Assembly (NCBI RefSeq): GCF_000334455.1
Contig: NZ_BANX01000008.1
Span: 186,001-250,000 of the forward strand
Origin: Gordonia soli NBRC 108243
GTDB lineage: Bacteria > Actinomycetota > Actinomycetes > Mycobacteriales > Mycobacteriaceae
Direction: 5' to 3'
Length of the DNA stretch: 64,000 bases
Positions within the stretch are counted from its first letter, which is position 1. Every line of letters begins with the position of its first letter. The notes beneath the pieces are model-generated. The model did no database searches and was not told the origin of the DNA. It saw only the letters and a list, made by a program, of their open reading frames with translations. Below, piece by piece: positions 33,808-43,990 of this stretch. The translations under genes were made by a program, and so were the position numbers.

Positions 33808-34199
33808 GACGACCTCCGAGGTCCGCATCGACACCTGCGGATCGAAACTAATCACGGACCGCGGCCTCGCGGATGCGAATGGTCAGATCGTCGGCCCGAC
33901 TCGGGCGAGCGGAAGAAGAAGGGGCCGCGTCGGCGGCGAAACCACCCTCAAACAGAGGACGACCCCGGCCAGGGGGGGAGGAGGCCGGGGTCATCGCGTT
34001 TCAGCCCCGGGGGGTCGGGCTGAAAGGCACCGGTATCAACCGGGTAAAGCCGACTATACACATGCCCAAGGAAAGGGCGCAAGCATCCGGATTCAGAGGT
34101 CTCGGTCACGTTTCTATATAACGATCGACGTTGTTAACGATACTTGATGACACGTGACTACCCCTGTTCGGGAGGCCCTGCGCGACGTAGGCTGACACG
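33808..34199. other. Intergenic region between lipase and SerB-like genes
   Basis: 392 bp with divergent transcription on both sides. It contains the two stem-loops listed separately (33961-34025) and, just before the plus-strand gene, TAGGCT at 34188-34193. The stretch 34110-34145 is A/T-rich for this genome (TATATAACG, GTTGTTAACG). I see no gene. Confidence 0.5.
33961..34025. other. Two consecutive G-rich-loop stem-loops
   Basis: Stem 1: GACCCCGGCC (33961-33970) pairs perfectly with 33983-33992 around a purine-only loop (AGGGGGGGAGGA). Stem 2: TTTCAGCCC (33999-34007) pairs perfectly with GGGCTGAAA (34017-34025) around another G-run loop. They could be a terminator pair, a structured leader of the plus-strand gene or a small RNA. 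Confidence 0.5.
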
Positions 34200-35159
34200 G
34201 TGACCGAGACGACCTCGACCGGCTCATCACAGAACCCCCCGTCACCTGCAGAAGTGTCTCCAACAGCGGCGTCGGCGGCGTCTGGCGCGTCGTCGGCCTC
34301 CCCGGGTTCACTGCGCGAAAGCGACTATTCACCCGCCTCGGATATTGCAACGCGCGTTGTGAAATCAACGGATCGCAAAATCGCAGCATTCTTCGACCTC
34401 GACAAGACGGTCATCGCGAAATCCAGCACCCTGGCCTTCTCGCGTCCATTTTTTGATGAAGGTCTCATCAACCGCCGATCTGTACTGAAGTCCAGTTACG
34501 CGCAGTTCCTGTTCCTGGTGACGGCCGCCGATCACGACCAGGTGGAGCAACTGCGACGCCACGTCACCGCGATGTGCGCCGGCTGGGACGCCGAACAGGT
34601 CCGCACGATCGTCCACGAGACCCTGCACGACGTCGTCCATCCGCTGGTCTTCGCCGAGGCGGCCGAATTGATCGAGCATCACCAGCGGCAGGGGCACGAC
34701 GTCGTCCTGATCTCCGCCTCCGGTCGCGAGATGGTCGAGCCGATCGGTGAGATGCTCGGCGTCGACCACGTTCGTGCCAGTCACATGCGGATCGCCGACG
34801 GTCACTACACCGGCGAACTGGACTTCTACTGCTACGGCCCCGAGAAGGCCATCGCCATGGCGGACATGGCGCAACAGCTCGGTTACGACCTGCCCGCTTC
34901 CTTCGCGTACTCCGACTCCATCACCGACCTCCCGATGCTGTCGGCTGTCGGGCATCCGGTGGCGGTGAACCCGGATCGGCAGTTGCGACGCCACGCGGGC
35001 GATCACGGCTGGCCGGTACTCAGCTTCAATCGTCCGGTGTCGGCACGTGATCGACTGCCGCACACGTCATCCCGGGTCGCCGGCGCAGTCGCGGCCGGGG
35101 CCGGCGCCGCGGCGCTCGGCATGCTGGGCTACCGCGCACTCCGCGGTTCACGGCACTGA
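34200..35159 (+). CDS. HAD-superfamily IB phosphatase, SerB-like (Rv3661-like)
   Basis: 319 residues. A disordered Ser/Ala/Pro-rich N terminus (residues 1-55) precedes the HAD core: motif I AAFFDLDKTVIAKSS near 65 with the nucleophile DLDKT, motif II VVLISASGREM near 165, and motif III/IV FAYSDSITDLPMLSAVG near 240. The C terminus has a hydrophobic Gly/Ala stretch (VAGAVAAGAGAAALGMLGY). HAD-IB enzymes include phosphoserine phosphatases and lipid phosphatases; the DLDKT motif and membrane-associating tail favour a lipid phosphate or related substrate. The start GTG 34200 is 6 nt after TAGGCT, so probably leaderless. Followed by the putative Ms1-like RNA. Confidence 0.9.
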   Translation: MTETTSTGSSQNPPSPAEVSPTAASAASGASSASPGSLRESDYSPASDIATRVVKSTDRKIAAFFDLDKTVIAKSSTLAFSRPFFDEGLINRRSVLKSSYAQFLFLVTAADHDQVEQLRRHVTAMCAGWDAEQVRTIVHETLHDVVHPLVFAEAAELIEHHQRQGHDVVLISASGREMVEPIGEMLGVDHVRASHMRIADGHYTGELDFYCYGPEKAIAMADMAQQLGYDLPASFAYSDSITDLPMLSAVGHPVAVNPDRQLRRHAGDHGWPVLSFNRPVSARDRLPHTSSRVAGAVAAGAGAAALGMLGYRALRGSRH

Positions 35160-35271
35160 TCGGGACGTCGCCCGCAGCCCGCCGGCCCAGCGCCGGGGCC
35201 TGCCACCCAGTGCTCGGCACACCATGCGATGGAGGCGCCATCACGTCACCGAACGATGGCGCGTCGAGGGC

Positions 35272-35300
35272 TTGATGTGACCGCGGTCACGGTGTAGAAC
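35272..35300 (+). promoter_or_regulatory. Promoter of the putative Ms1-like RNA with a Crp/GlxR-like site in the spacer
   Basis: -35 TTGATG (35272-35277), 17-bp spacer, -10 TAGAAC (35295-35300). The spacer contains a perfect 14-bp palindrome GTGACCGCGGTCAC (35277-35290); as TGTGACCGCGGTCACG it matches the Crp/GlxR consensus TGTGA-N6-TCACA in nine of ten fixed positions. A site between -35 and -10 would be expected to repress. Confidence 0.6.
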
Positions 35301-35603
35301 TGTGTTACGGAAATGACGAGCGGCAAAGTCCGAATCGGAAGAGAAGATACGGACCCCCGATCGAGCACTTCCCAGCACGGGCGGCAAGCACCCACGCGGA
35401 GCGCGCCGCATATGGCAGAAGCGTTGTGCGCCTGCGACATCGTCATCGGTCGGATGGAACCGTAATAGCCACACCTGAGTCGGATTCATCCAGTCGTACG
35501 GTCACTCGCCGAGGCGGTCACCACAACCCACCCAGCACGCTTGGTAACTTGGGTCCGTGCTACGCGGGCGGCAACCCGACCGAGAGGTCCGGGAGCCGCC
35601 CGC
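35301..35603 (+). ncRNA. Putative Ms1 (MTS2823)-like RNA polymerase-binding small RNA
   Basis: In M. tuberculosis the abundant stationary-phase RNA MTS2823, homologue of M. smegmatis Ms1, lies between Rv3661 and Rv3662c as I recall; this gap has the same two flanking genes. A good promoter ends at 35300. The 5' side can pair with a downstream segment: TTACGG (35305-35310) with CCGTAA (35460-35465), TGTG (35301-35304) with CACA (35470-35473), and TGACGA (35314-35319) with TCGTCA (35440-35445), leaving a large asymmetric bulge as in 6S-type RNAs. A strong hairpin, GCGGGCGGC/GCCGCCCGC at 35564-35603, could end a transcript of about 300 nt. Ms1 binds core RNA polymerase and builds up in stationary phase. 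The exact ends are uncertain. Confidence 0.5.
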
Positions 35604-35716
35604 AGTGCTGTCTGCACCACCAGCATCGAGATCTCCCGTTCGTCATCGGGCAGAGCGGGATTCGACCTCATCGCCGCGCACCGGAATGCTGTCGGATGCG
35701 ATCCGACGACGCGGCG

Positions 35717-36484
35717 TCACGCCGACCGCGCGGCGTCGGCGATGGACCGCGCCTCCGCGGCTCCCCCCTCGAGCGCCTCGCAGCAGAAGGTGATCCAGGC
35801 ACCCAGCGCGGCGGCGTCGCCGGTGGCGAATGCCGCTGCGCGATCCCGATACTCGCCCACACGCTTGAACCAGGTGACCTCCGGCACGCCGAGACCGTGT
35901 GGGTCGAGACCACTCGACGTACTCACGAGGCGCGCGGCGGCGCGCGCGACCACACCGTTGGCGGAGTCGAACGGCGCGATCGAGAGCAACTCGCCGTGGA
36001 CCACCGCCGCCAGCACCGGCGCCGGCACCGACGTCGCGCCGGTCAGCAACTGCGACAAGAGATCCAGACGCGATGCCACGAGCGCATCGGGGCGGGGCCG
36101 ACCCAGTTGATCGGGATCGTCGACGAGGTCGGCGGCCGCGAGGACGTGCAGCCGGGCGAACGCCTGCGCGGGAGCACGCCGGAAGACCGCGGTCAACTGG
36201 TCGGCGTTCTCGCCGTCGAGGGCCTGTGCGACCCGCATCGCACCGGCCAGGATCGGGTCGTCGTAGTCGCCGTCGCGGCGCAGTTCGACGCTTCCGCCGT
36301 CGATTGCGGCCGACGACCGGCCGGCCCGCCAGGAGGCCTCGGTGGCCGTCTTGTCCCAACCACGCAGGTTCGCGGGGTGCCGGTGGACGGCCGACAACGC
36401 GTCGCGCGCGCGGTCGGCGGCATCGGCGACGCCGGGTAATGCCGTCAGCGGCGCCAACGGGTCGGCGCCGGGAGTGCTGCTCAC
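35717..36484 (-). CDS. Fic-fold-like protein with degenerate active site (Rv3662c-like)
   Basis: 255 residues from GTG 36484; the open frame further upstream is Arg-rich and lacks a plausible start. TATCGT (minus strand, 36498-36493) is 8 nt upstream. The helical layout and LSIAPFDSANGVVARAAARL near residue 165 resemble the Fic/Doc motif HPFx(D/E)GNGRxxR, but the catalytic His is Ala, the first Gly is Ala and the first Arg is Val; F, N, G and the last R remain. A SSAAIDGGSVELR segment near 50 resembles the start of Fic domains. AMP-transfer is therefore unlikely; a scaffolding role is possible. The fold assignment is my inference. Confidence 0.7.
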   Translation of the reverse strand: MSSTPGADPLAPLTALPGVADAADRARDALSAVHRHPANLRGWDKTATEASWRAGRSSAAIDGGSVELRRDGDYDDPILAGAMRVAQALDGENADQLTAVFRRAPAQAFARLHVLAAADLVDDPDQLGRPRPDALVASRLDLLSQLLTGATSVPAPVLAAVVHGELLSIAPFDSANGVVARAAARLVSTSSGLDPHGLGVPEVTWFKRVGEYRDRAAAFATGDAAALGAWITFCCEALEGGAAEARSIADAARSA

Positions 36485-36666
36485 GACTGTCCACGATAAT
36501 GGTCGCCGCTCGTCGCGCCGACGCCGCCACTCGTCGCGCACCGACGACGTCCGACCCGACGGGTGACTGCAACGACGATCCAACGTGACTACCCTCACAA
36601 TGAGTTCCCGGCGCGACCGTGAGTCACCGCCACCCGTCGTCAAGAGAGTGAAAGGCCACGTCACCC

Positions 36667-38619
<1,953 letters not shown>

Positions 38620-38808
38620 GCGCTCGAGGCGATCCGCCGCACGTGCGCGCGACCGCCTGACCTGCACGACCGCCACGACGTCCGGCGTCCCGATCGGCCC
38701 ACCACTTCCCTCGGAGTGAGCAGGTCGGTCGGGGCGGCGGGTGCACGTGGACGCCGACCCCCGTCCGCATGGCAACATATGGCTCACACCCGAGCTACGG
38801 AGGATTCT

Positions 38809-39333
38809 GTGAGCCGCAACGATCACGACCGGCCCGGACACGGGAGTCAGGCGCCGGGATCGGTCCCATCGATCCCGCTGAACGACGCGAGTCTCGGCCG
38901 CAACGGCGAACCCAGCATCGGGAACCTGGTCAAGGACGCCACGGCCAACGTGTCGACGCTGTTCCGGTCCGAGGTGGCGCTGGCAAAGGCCGAACTGGTC
39001 GGTGAGGCGAAGAAGGCCGGCGCAGGCACCGGACTGCTGGTCGTCGCGGGCGTTATGGCCCTCTATTCGAGCTTTTTCTTCTTCTTCTTCCTCGCGGAGC
39101 TGCTCGACGAGTGGATCCCGCGCTGGTTGGCCTTCCTGATCGTCTTCCTGCTCCTGGTGCTGATCACCGTCGCCGCCGCATTCGTCGGCTACATCCTGTT
39201 CAAACGGGTACGCGGACCGAAGAAGACCATCGAGTCGGTACGCGAGGTGCCGACTGTCCTCCCCGGACACAACCCGTCCGCAGTCTCGGAGCACCCCGGC
39301 ATCCCGCCGGCCCGCGACCTCTCGCGAGGGTGA
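38809..39333 (+). CDS. Phage-holin-family (DUF1469) membrane protein (Rv3669-like)
   Basis: 174 residues from GTG 38809, chosen for the GGAGGA ribosome binding site at 38799-38804; the frame is open to 38716 but the added part is Arg-rich. Residues 1-40 are polar. The DUF1469 core follows, 'IGNLVKDATANVSTLFRSEVALAKAELVGEAKKAG', then two helices ('TGLLVVAGVMALYSSFFFFFFLAELL' and 'WLAFLIVFLLLVLITVAAAFVGYILF') and a polar tail. Members of this family are not lytic holins; the role is unknown. The ephE start follows 3 bp after the stop, so they form an operon. Confidence 0.85.
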   Translation: MSRNDHDRPGHGSQAPGSVPSIPLNDASLGRNGEPSIGNLVKDATANVSTLFRSEVALAKAELVGEAKKAGAGTGLLVVAGVMALYSSFFFFFFLAELLDEWIPRWLAFLIVFLLLVLITVAAAFVGYILFKRVRGPKKTIESVREVPTVLPGHNPSAVSEHPGIPPARDLSRG

Positions 39334-39336
39334 TCC

Positions 39337-40272
39337 TTGGTCGGCCCTCCCGACCCCTCGATCGTCCGGACCCCGGGTGCGTGGCAGCACTTCGACGTCC
39401 GCGCGAACGGGGTTCGTTTCCACGCCGTCGAGTGCGACGGCGACTGGCGTGCGGACCGACCGCTGGTCCTGCTGCTGCACGGTTTCGGTGAGTTCTGGTG
39501 GAGTTGGCGGCATCAGCTCGTCGCGCTCACCGAGGCCGGCTACCGGGCGGTCGCCATCGACCTCCGCGGCTACGGCGACTCCGACAAGCCGCCACGCGGC
39601 TACGACGGGTGGACCCTCGCCGGTGACACCGACGGACTGATCCGCTCGCTCGGACACACTGAGGCCACCCTCGTCGGACACGCCGACGGCGGACTGGTCT
39701 GCTGGGCGACCGCCATCCTGCACCCACGATTGGTGAAGTCCATCGCCGTGGTGTCCTCACCGCATCCGCGAGCCCTTCGGTCGGCGGTGCTCACCCGTCG
39801 GGACCAGCGGTCGGCATTCCTCGGAGGGTTCCTGCGCAACCAGATACCGCGGGTGGGCGAGCGGACCCTGACCCGTCGGGACGGCGCCTACATCGAGGAC
39901 TACTTCCGGGAGCGGTCGTCGGCGCGCTGGCAGGGCACCGACGACTTCGCCGACACCATCACGCGTAACCGCGAGGCGATCCGCATCCCCGGCGTCGCGT
40001 TCTGCAGCCTGGAATACCAGCGCTGGGCGTTTCGCTCGCAGTTCCGTCCCGACGGTGCGAAGTTCATGGGGCTGATGCGTCGCCCCCTGTCGATCCCCGT
40101 ACTGGGGCTGCGCGGGAGCGACGACCCGTTCATCCTGCCGGGACTCATGGGTGCCAGTCGTCCCTACGCGCCCGATCTCGACAGTCGTGAGGTACGCGGC
40201 AGTGGACACTTCCTCCATCAAGAAGACCCCGACGCCGTCACCGCTCACCTGATCGACCTGCTGCGCAGCTGA
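39337..40272 (+). CDS. ephE: Epoxide hydrolase-like alpha/beta hydrolase (EphE type)
   Basis: 311 residues, starting with TTG 39337, 3 bp after the preceding stop. The oxyanion segment LLLHGFGEFWWSW (HGF) is near residue 47, the nucleophile elbow VGHADGGLVCW near 112 has Asp as nucleophile (typical of epoxide hydrolases and dehalogenases), and the late GLRGSDDPF and GSGHFLHQEDPD supply the acid and the catalytic His. Epoxide hydrolases open epoxides to diols through an ester intermediate. M. tuberculosis EphE (Rv3670) has the same neighbours. The TTG start is confident because of the coupling, though no ribosome binding site stronger than GCGAGGG is present. Confidence 0.88.
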   Translation: MVGPPDPSIVRTPGAWQHFDVRANGVRFHAVECDGDWRADRPLVLLLHGFGEFWWSWRHQLVALTEAGYRAVAIDLRGYGDSDKPPRGYDGWTLAGDTDGLIRSLGHTEATLVGHADGGLVCWATAILHPRLVKSIAVVSSPHPRALRSAVLTRRDQRSAFLGGFLRNQIPRVGERTLTRRDGAYIEDYFRERSSARWQGTDDFADTITRNREAIRIPGVAFCSLEYQRWAFRSQFRPDGAKFMGLMRRPLSIPVLGLRGSDDPFILPGLMGASRPYAPDLDSREVRGSGHFLHQEDPDAVTAHLIDLLRS

Positions 40273-40334
40273 GAAGCCTGCTGACCCGACGAGCGACCGA
40301 TGGCATACGGGTCACATCAGATCGTCGTCGCAGG

Positions 40335-41132
40335 TCAGCCCAGGGAGCGCGGCACCCAGCTGAGTCCAGATCGACCGCCACCCGTGCGCGCGATCTTGTG
40401 GTTCTTGCCGGTGACCAGACGGGCCTGCAGGACCGTCTCGGTCCAGAACGCGCTACGCGGCGACGCCGTCCAGGTCTCGTGGAACAGCTTCTTGGTCGCA
40501 GCGAGCGAATCCGGCGACCGGTCGACGAGCTTCGCCACCATCGTCTCCGCGGCCGCGAACGGATCGTCGGCGATGTCCGTGACCAGGCCGTACTCCAGGG
40601 CACGGCTGCCGTCGAACACCTCTGCCGTCATGGTGAGGTACTTGGCGAGATCCATCGGGATCAGCTCACGCAGGGTGACGGACCCGGTCATGTCGGGTAT
40701 GAGCCCGAACTTGCCTTCCATGATCGACATCTGGCAGTCCGGGGTCGCCACCCGGAAGTCTGCGGCCAATGCCAGTTGCAGGCCGCCGCCATAGCAGTGA
40801 CCGTGCAGCACCGCGAGCACGGGAACCGGTAGTTCCCGCCACGCCCAGCACGCCTTCTGGAAGAGATTCGTGGTCTGGATGGGCAGCTTCGCCAGTCCCG
40901 TCACCGCGCGGCGGGGCTCCTTGCCGACGCTCGCGAAGTCGAGGCCGGTGCAGAACGCATCGCCGTCGCCTCGCAGGACGACCGCGCGGATCTCCTTGTC
41001 CCCGGCGATGTCCGACGGGAGCCGACTCAACGCGTCGAGCATCGCGAAGTCGATCGCGTTGAGCTTGTCCGGCCGCGCGAGCGTCACCTGCGCGACGCCG
41101 TCACGGACATCGAGTCGGACGCGATCTGTCAT
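40335..41132 (-). CDS. Enoyl-CoA hydratase/isomerase family protein
   Basis: 265 residues of the crotonase fold. 'VTLARPDKLNAIDFAMLDAL' near residue 16 and the oxyanion-hole pair FCTGLDFASVG (about 60-70) and LHGHCYGGGLQLALAADFRVA (about 108-128) are present. The glutamates expected in hydratases are 'MSIMEGKFGLIPDMTG'; the conserved ME(G)K/L position holds Glu, but the second acid is replaced by Asp in IPDMTG, so isomerase or hydratase specificity is open. A strong AGGAGG lies before ATG 41132. This gene is not between ephE and marP in M. tuberculosis, so it is an insertion in the shared order. Confidence 0.88.
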   Translation of the reverse strand: MTDRVRLDVRDGVAQVTLARPDKLNAIDFAMLDALSRLPSDIAGDKEIRAVVLRGDGDAFCTGLDFASVGKEPRRAVTGLAKLPIQTTNLFQKACWAWRELPVPVLAVLHGHCYGGGLQLALAADFRVATPDCQMSIMEGKFGLIPDMTGSVTLRELIPMDLAKYLTMTAEVFDGSRALEYGLVTDIADDPFAAAETMVAKLVDRSPDSLAATKKLFHETWTASPRSAFWTETVLQARLVTGKNHKIARTGGGRSGLSWVPRSLG

Positions 41133-41190
41133 GAAAGAACCTCCTGGTCGATGGGTGCACCGCTCACACGCGAGTCACCTCGACGCCACA

Positions 41191-42390
41191 TCAGGGATGC
41201 ACGCAGGACTGCGTGTCGACCCGTGCCGATGCACGTTCGGACTGCTGGAAGTCGGGTTGTACCTGATCGGCGGTCAGCACGAAACCGGTCTGGTCGGTCG
41301 CGTCCTCGGCCGCGCCGAACACCACTCCCAACACCTCGCCCCGTGAATTGACCAGCGGGCCACCGGAATTGCCCTGTCGGATGGATCCGCGGACGGTGTA
41401 GACCTCACGCAGGACCTTGCCACTGCGGTAGATGTCCGGCCCCGACAGGTTGATCACGTCGCGGATGCGGACCGGCGATGCCGTGTACGGCCCCGCTTCC
41501 GGGAACCCGAGCGCGATGGCGTCGTCGTTGGTGCGCGCCTGCTGTTCGGCGAACCGCAGCGCCGGTGCGTCGAGCCCCGGGACGTCGAGGACGGCGAGGT
41601 CGGTGCGCGGATCGAACAGCACGACGCGGGCCGGGAGCCGGTCGCCGCGCGAGGTCTCGACCTCCAGGCGTCGGGTCCCCGCGACCACGTGTGCGTTGGT
41701 CATCACGCGCTCGGGCGAGATGACGAACCCGCTGCCCTCCAGGGCCTGCCGACAACTCGGTGCGACCCCCTCGATCTTGACGACACTGGGCCGCACCTGC
41801 GAGACGACCGGCAGCTGGGTCAGCGCGGCGTCGGGCGGTCCGACGTTGGTGACCGGTGCCCGACCGAACGGCGGCAGCACCTCCGGGATGCCCGAATTGT
41901 CCAGCAGCGCGCTGAAATCCTTCGGCAGGTCGCGTAACCACTCGGGCGCCACCGCATCGACACCGCCCAGTACGCGGGACTCGCGGACGGCCGACGCCAC
42001 CTGTGTCGCAGCCGAACTGCTGATGGGGATCGCCAGCAGCCACGCCGCGACCAGCACCGCGATCACCTGGACAACAGAGCCGATCACGCTGTCGACGCGA
42101 CGCAGGGCACGGGAACGGATGACGCTGCGGGCGGCCCGACCCAGGATCATGCCGGACACCTCGCCGATGATCACCAGGACGAGCAGCAGCATGAGCCCGA
42201 CGACCAGCCGGATCTCGCGGTCCTCGAAGTGGGAGATCACATGCGGCGCCAACAGCACGCCCGCGACGGCACCGAGGATGACGCCGACGAAGGCGAACGT
42301 CGAGGCGACGGCTCCCTGCCGGAACCCACTGGCCGCGGCCAGGACCGCGATGACGAGCACGATCAGGTCGACCCAGGTCGATCCGCTCAT
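41191..42390 (-). CDS. marP: Membrane-bound periplasmic serine protease MarP (CvpA plus trypsin-like domain)
   Basis: 399 residues. Four membrane helices in the first 150 residues form a CvpA/colicin-V-production-like domain (VDLIVLVIAVLAAASGFRQG at the start). The extracytoplasmic protease follows: His in MTNAHVVAGTRR near 235, Asp in DPRTDLAVLDV near 264, and Ser in RQGNSGGPLVNSRGEV near 343. Cysteines in 'PSCRQALEG' and near the C terminus (TQSCVHP) can form the disulfide described for MarP. In M. tuberculosis, MarP (Rv3671c) protects against acid stress. It overlaps the Nudix gene by ATGA, last in the nth-tlpA-nudix-marP operon. Confidence 0.94.
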   Translation of the reverse strand: MSGSTWVDLIVLVIAVLAAASGFRQGAVASTFAFVGVILGAVAGVLLAPHVISHFEDREIRLVVGLMLLLVLVIIGEVSGMILGRAARSVIRSRALRRVDSVIGSVVQVIAVLVAAWLLAIPISSSAATQVASAVRESRVLGGVDAVAPEWLRDLPKDFSALLDNSGIPEVLPPFGRAPVTNVGPPDAALTQLPVVSQVRPSVVKIEGVAPSCRQALEGSGFVISPERVMTNAHVVAGTRRLEVETSRGDRLPARVVLFDPRTDLAVLDVPGLDAPALRFAEQQARTNDDAIALGFPEAGPYTASPVRIRDVINLSGPDIYRSGKVLREVYTVRGSIRQGNSGGPLVNSRGEVLGVVFGAAEDATDQTGFVLTADQVQPDFQQSERASARVDTQSCVHP

Positions 42391-43262
42391 CCGCGATCCC
42401 CCGACCCCGGGGAATCGACATCGCCGACAGCGGGGTCCGCGGCGACGGTCTCGGCTTCGGTCGAGACCGTTCCTGCGGTGTCTGCCGGGTTCGGCGGGAA
42501 ACCGGTGACCTGAGAGCTACCGGCCAGCGCGATCATCTCGTCGAGTGGACGGATGTCGTCGGTGTCCCAGGGGACGTCCCAGCCGGAGGCCTCGCTGATC
42601 GCGGCGATGAGGCCGCCGGTGAATCCCCACACCAACATGCCGTCGACGAAGAAGGCGGGCCCGCGGTACAACCGGCCACCCATCACCGACCTCTGGACCT
42701 GGAAGCGGTTCTCCGGCGCCAGCATCTCGCGGACGTTCACTCGGGCGACCCGCGCGGTCTCGGCCACGTCCACGACGCGGACCGGACCGGGCTCACGCCA
42801 GTGCGCCACCACGGGGTTCACGTCGAATCCCGACGGCGGCACCGGGAAGGTCGGCAGTGTCGCGACGACTTCCACGCCGTCCGGCACGAGACCGGTCTCC
42901 TCCTCTGCCTCACGCAACGCGGTGCCGACCGGGTAGTCGTCGCCGGGATCGCGCGCACCGCCGGGGAAGGCGATCTGTCCACTGTGTTGCCGCAGCGTCG
43001 ACGCCCGCTCGGTGAGCAGTACGTCGGCGTCGGCGGGGAGACCGCCGGGGTGGTCGGGATCGGACTGCCAGCTGCCGCCGAACAGCACCAGCACCGCGGC
43101 CGCCCGACGATTCCGGGAGAACTTCGCCGCCCATCGGGTGCGGTCGCCACCACGGTTGAGCACGGCCTCACTGACCGCGTCCACATTGCCGGTGAGCGTA
43201 CGGAGCCATGGCGGGATGGCATCGGTCTCCACGAACGGACCGGCGAACGACGAGTCGGTCAC
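42387..43262 (-). CDS. CoA pyrophosphatase, Nudix family
   Basis: 291 residues from GTG 43262, which overlaps the stop of the thioredoxin-like gene (GTGA); the open frame further upstream is a shadow. The CoA-specific UPF0035 motif LLTERASTLRQHSGQIAFPGG lies near residue 80 and the Nudix box GGARDPGDDYPVGTALREAEEETGL directly after it; REAEEETG holds the metal-binding glutamates. It probably hydrolyses CoA or oxidised CoA to 3',5'-ADP and phosphopantetheine. The C-terminal 45 residues are acidic and disordered. Matches Rv3672c. The Nudix gene also overlaps marP by 4 nt. Confidence 0.93.
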   Translation of the reverse strand: MTDSSFAGPFVETDAIPPWLRTLTGNVDAVSEAVLNRGGDRTRWAAKFSRNRRAAAVLVLFGGSWQSDPDHPGGLPADADVLLTERASTLRQHSGQIAFPGGARDPGDDYPVGTALREAEEETGLVPDGVEVVATLPTFPVPPSGFDVNPVVAHWREPGPVRVVDVAETARVARVNVREMLAPENRFQVQRSVMGGRLYRGPAFFVDGMLVWGFTGGLIAAISEASGWDVPWDTDDIRPLDEMIALAGSSQVTGFPPNPADTAGTVSTEAETVAADPAVGDVDSPGSGDRG

Positions 43263-43990
43263 GTGGTCACGCCCAGGTGTTCGCGGACCGCAGACGCGAT
43301 CTCGTCCGGGTTCTCGAACACCTGCGGCAGCACCTTCGCGACGGTGCCGTCCGGACGGACCAGAACCGTCGACGGGAAGACCTTGGGGACCCGCAGCGCG
43401 GCCGCGATCTGAGCACGGGTGTCGAGGACAGTCGGCAGGCGGACGCCGACCTCGGTGAGGAACTTCAGCACCAGGTACGGGTTCTGGGCGCCCTCCTGCG
43501 CGTGCACGGTCAGCACGTCGACCTTGTCGCCCGCCCGCTGCGCATAGGCCGCCAACTCCGGCAGTTCCCGACGGCACGGTAGGCACCACACCGCCCACAT
43601 GTTGATCAGCAGGGGTTTACCCGCGGTCGCGGTGCCGACGTCCGTCGGTGCACCGGTACCGAGGCACTGCACGGTGATGCCCGCGAGCGCCGCGTCGGGG
43701 CCCTGGGGCGCGACGCCGGTCGGGCAGTCGGCCAGCGCCGCATCACGCCGCGCGGCCGCCAACTCGGCGTCGCCGACCTGGGCGTCGGTGGCCGCCGGCC
43801 CCGATGGTCGGGCCGATGTCGCGGACCCGTAGTCGTCACCACCACCGCGCGGCCAGATCGCCACCACGAGCGCGATCATCACGACGACGAAGACGAGCGT
43901 CCAGCGAGCAGATGCCGGGAAGCGTGAACCGCGCCGCGGCCCTGGCGGCGGCGACGACGAGGGCGTGGTGCTCACCTCGGTGGCGCCCAC
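43259..43990 (-). CDS. Membrane-anchored thioredoxin-like protein (TlpA/ResA type)
   Basis: 243 residues. An N-terminal cytoplasmic tail of about 28 residues and one signal-anchor helix ('WTLVFVVVMIALVVAIWP') put the rest outside. A TlpA-like thioredoxin fold follows with NMWAVWCLPCRRELPEL near 150 (active-site CLPC), 'KVDVLTVHAQEGAQNP' and the cis-Pro region KVFPSTVLVRPDG. A disulfide pair (LADCPTG, VQCLGTG) may add stability. It probably reduces or isomerises disulfides of exported proteins; linkage to MarP, which itself needs a disulfide, is suggestive. Overlaps nth by 1 nt (TAGTG). Matches Rv3673c. Confidence 0.9.
   Translation of the reverse strand: MGATEVSTTPSSSPPPGPRRGSRFPASARWTLVFVVVMIALVVAIWPRGGGDDYGSATSARPSGPAATDAQVGDAELAAARRDAALADCPTGVAPQGPDAALAGITVQCLGTGAPTDVGTATAGKPLLINMWAVWCLPCRRELPELAAYAQRAGDKVDVLTVHAQEGAQNPYLVLKFLTEVGVRLPTVLDTRAQIAAALRVPKVFPSTVLVRPDGTVAKVLPQVFENPDEIASAVREHLGVTT

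Noticed and set aside
35486-35671. A 61-codon minus-strand frame in the gap after the Fic-like gene
   Set aside because: It overlaps the putative Ms1-like RNA and the terminal hairpin, has no ribosome binding site or -10, and shows no recognised family; I could not support it as a gene.
42387-43598. A 403-residue Nudix protein with a long N terminus
   Set aside because: The first 112 codons overlap the thioredoxin-like gene in another frame; the GTG 43262 start overlapping that stop is typical operon coupling.
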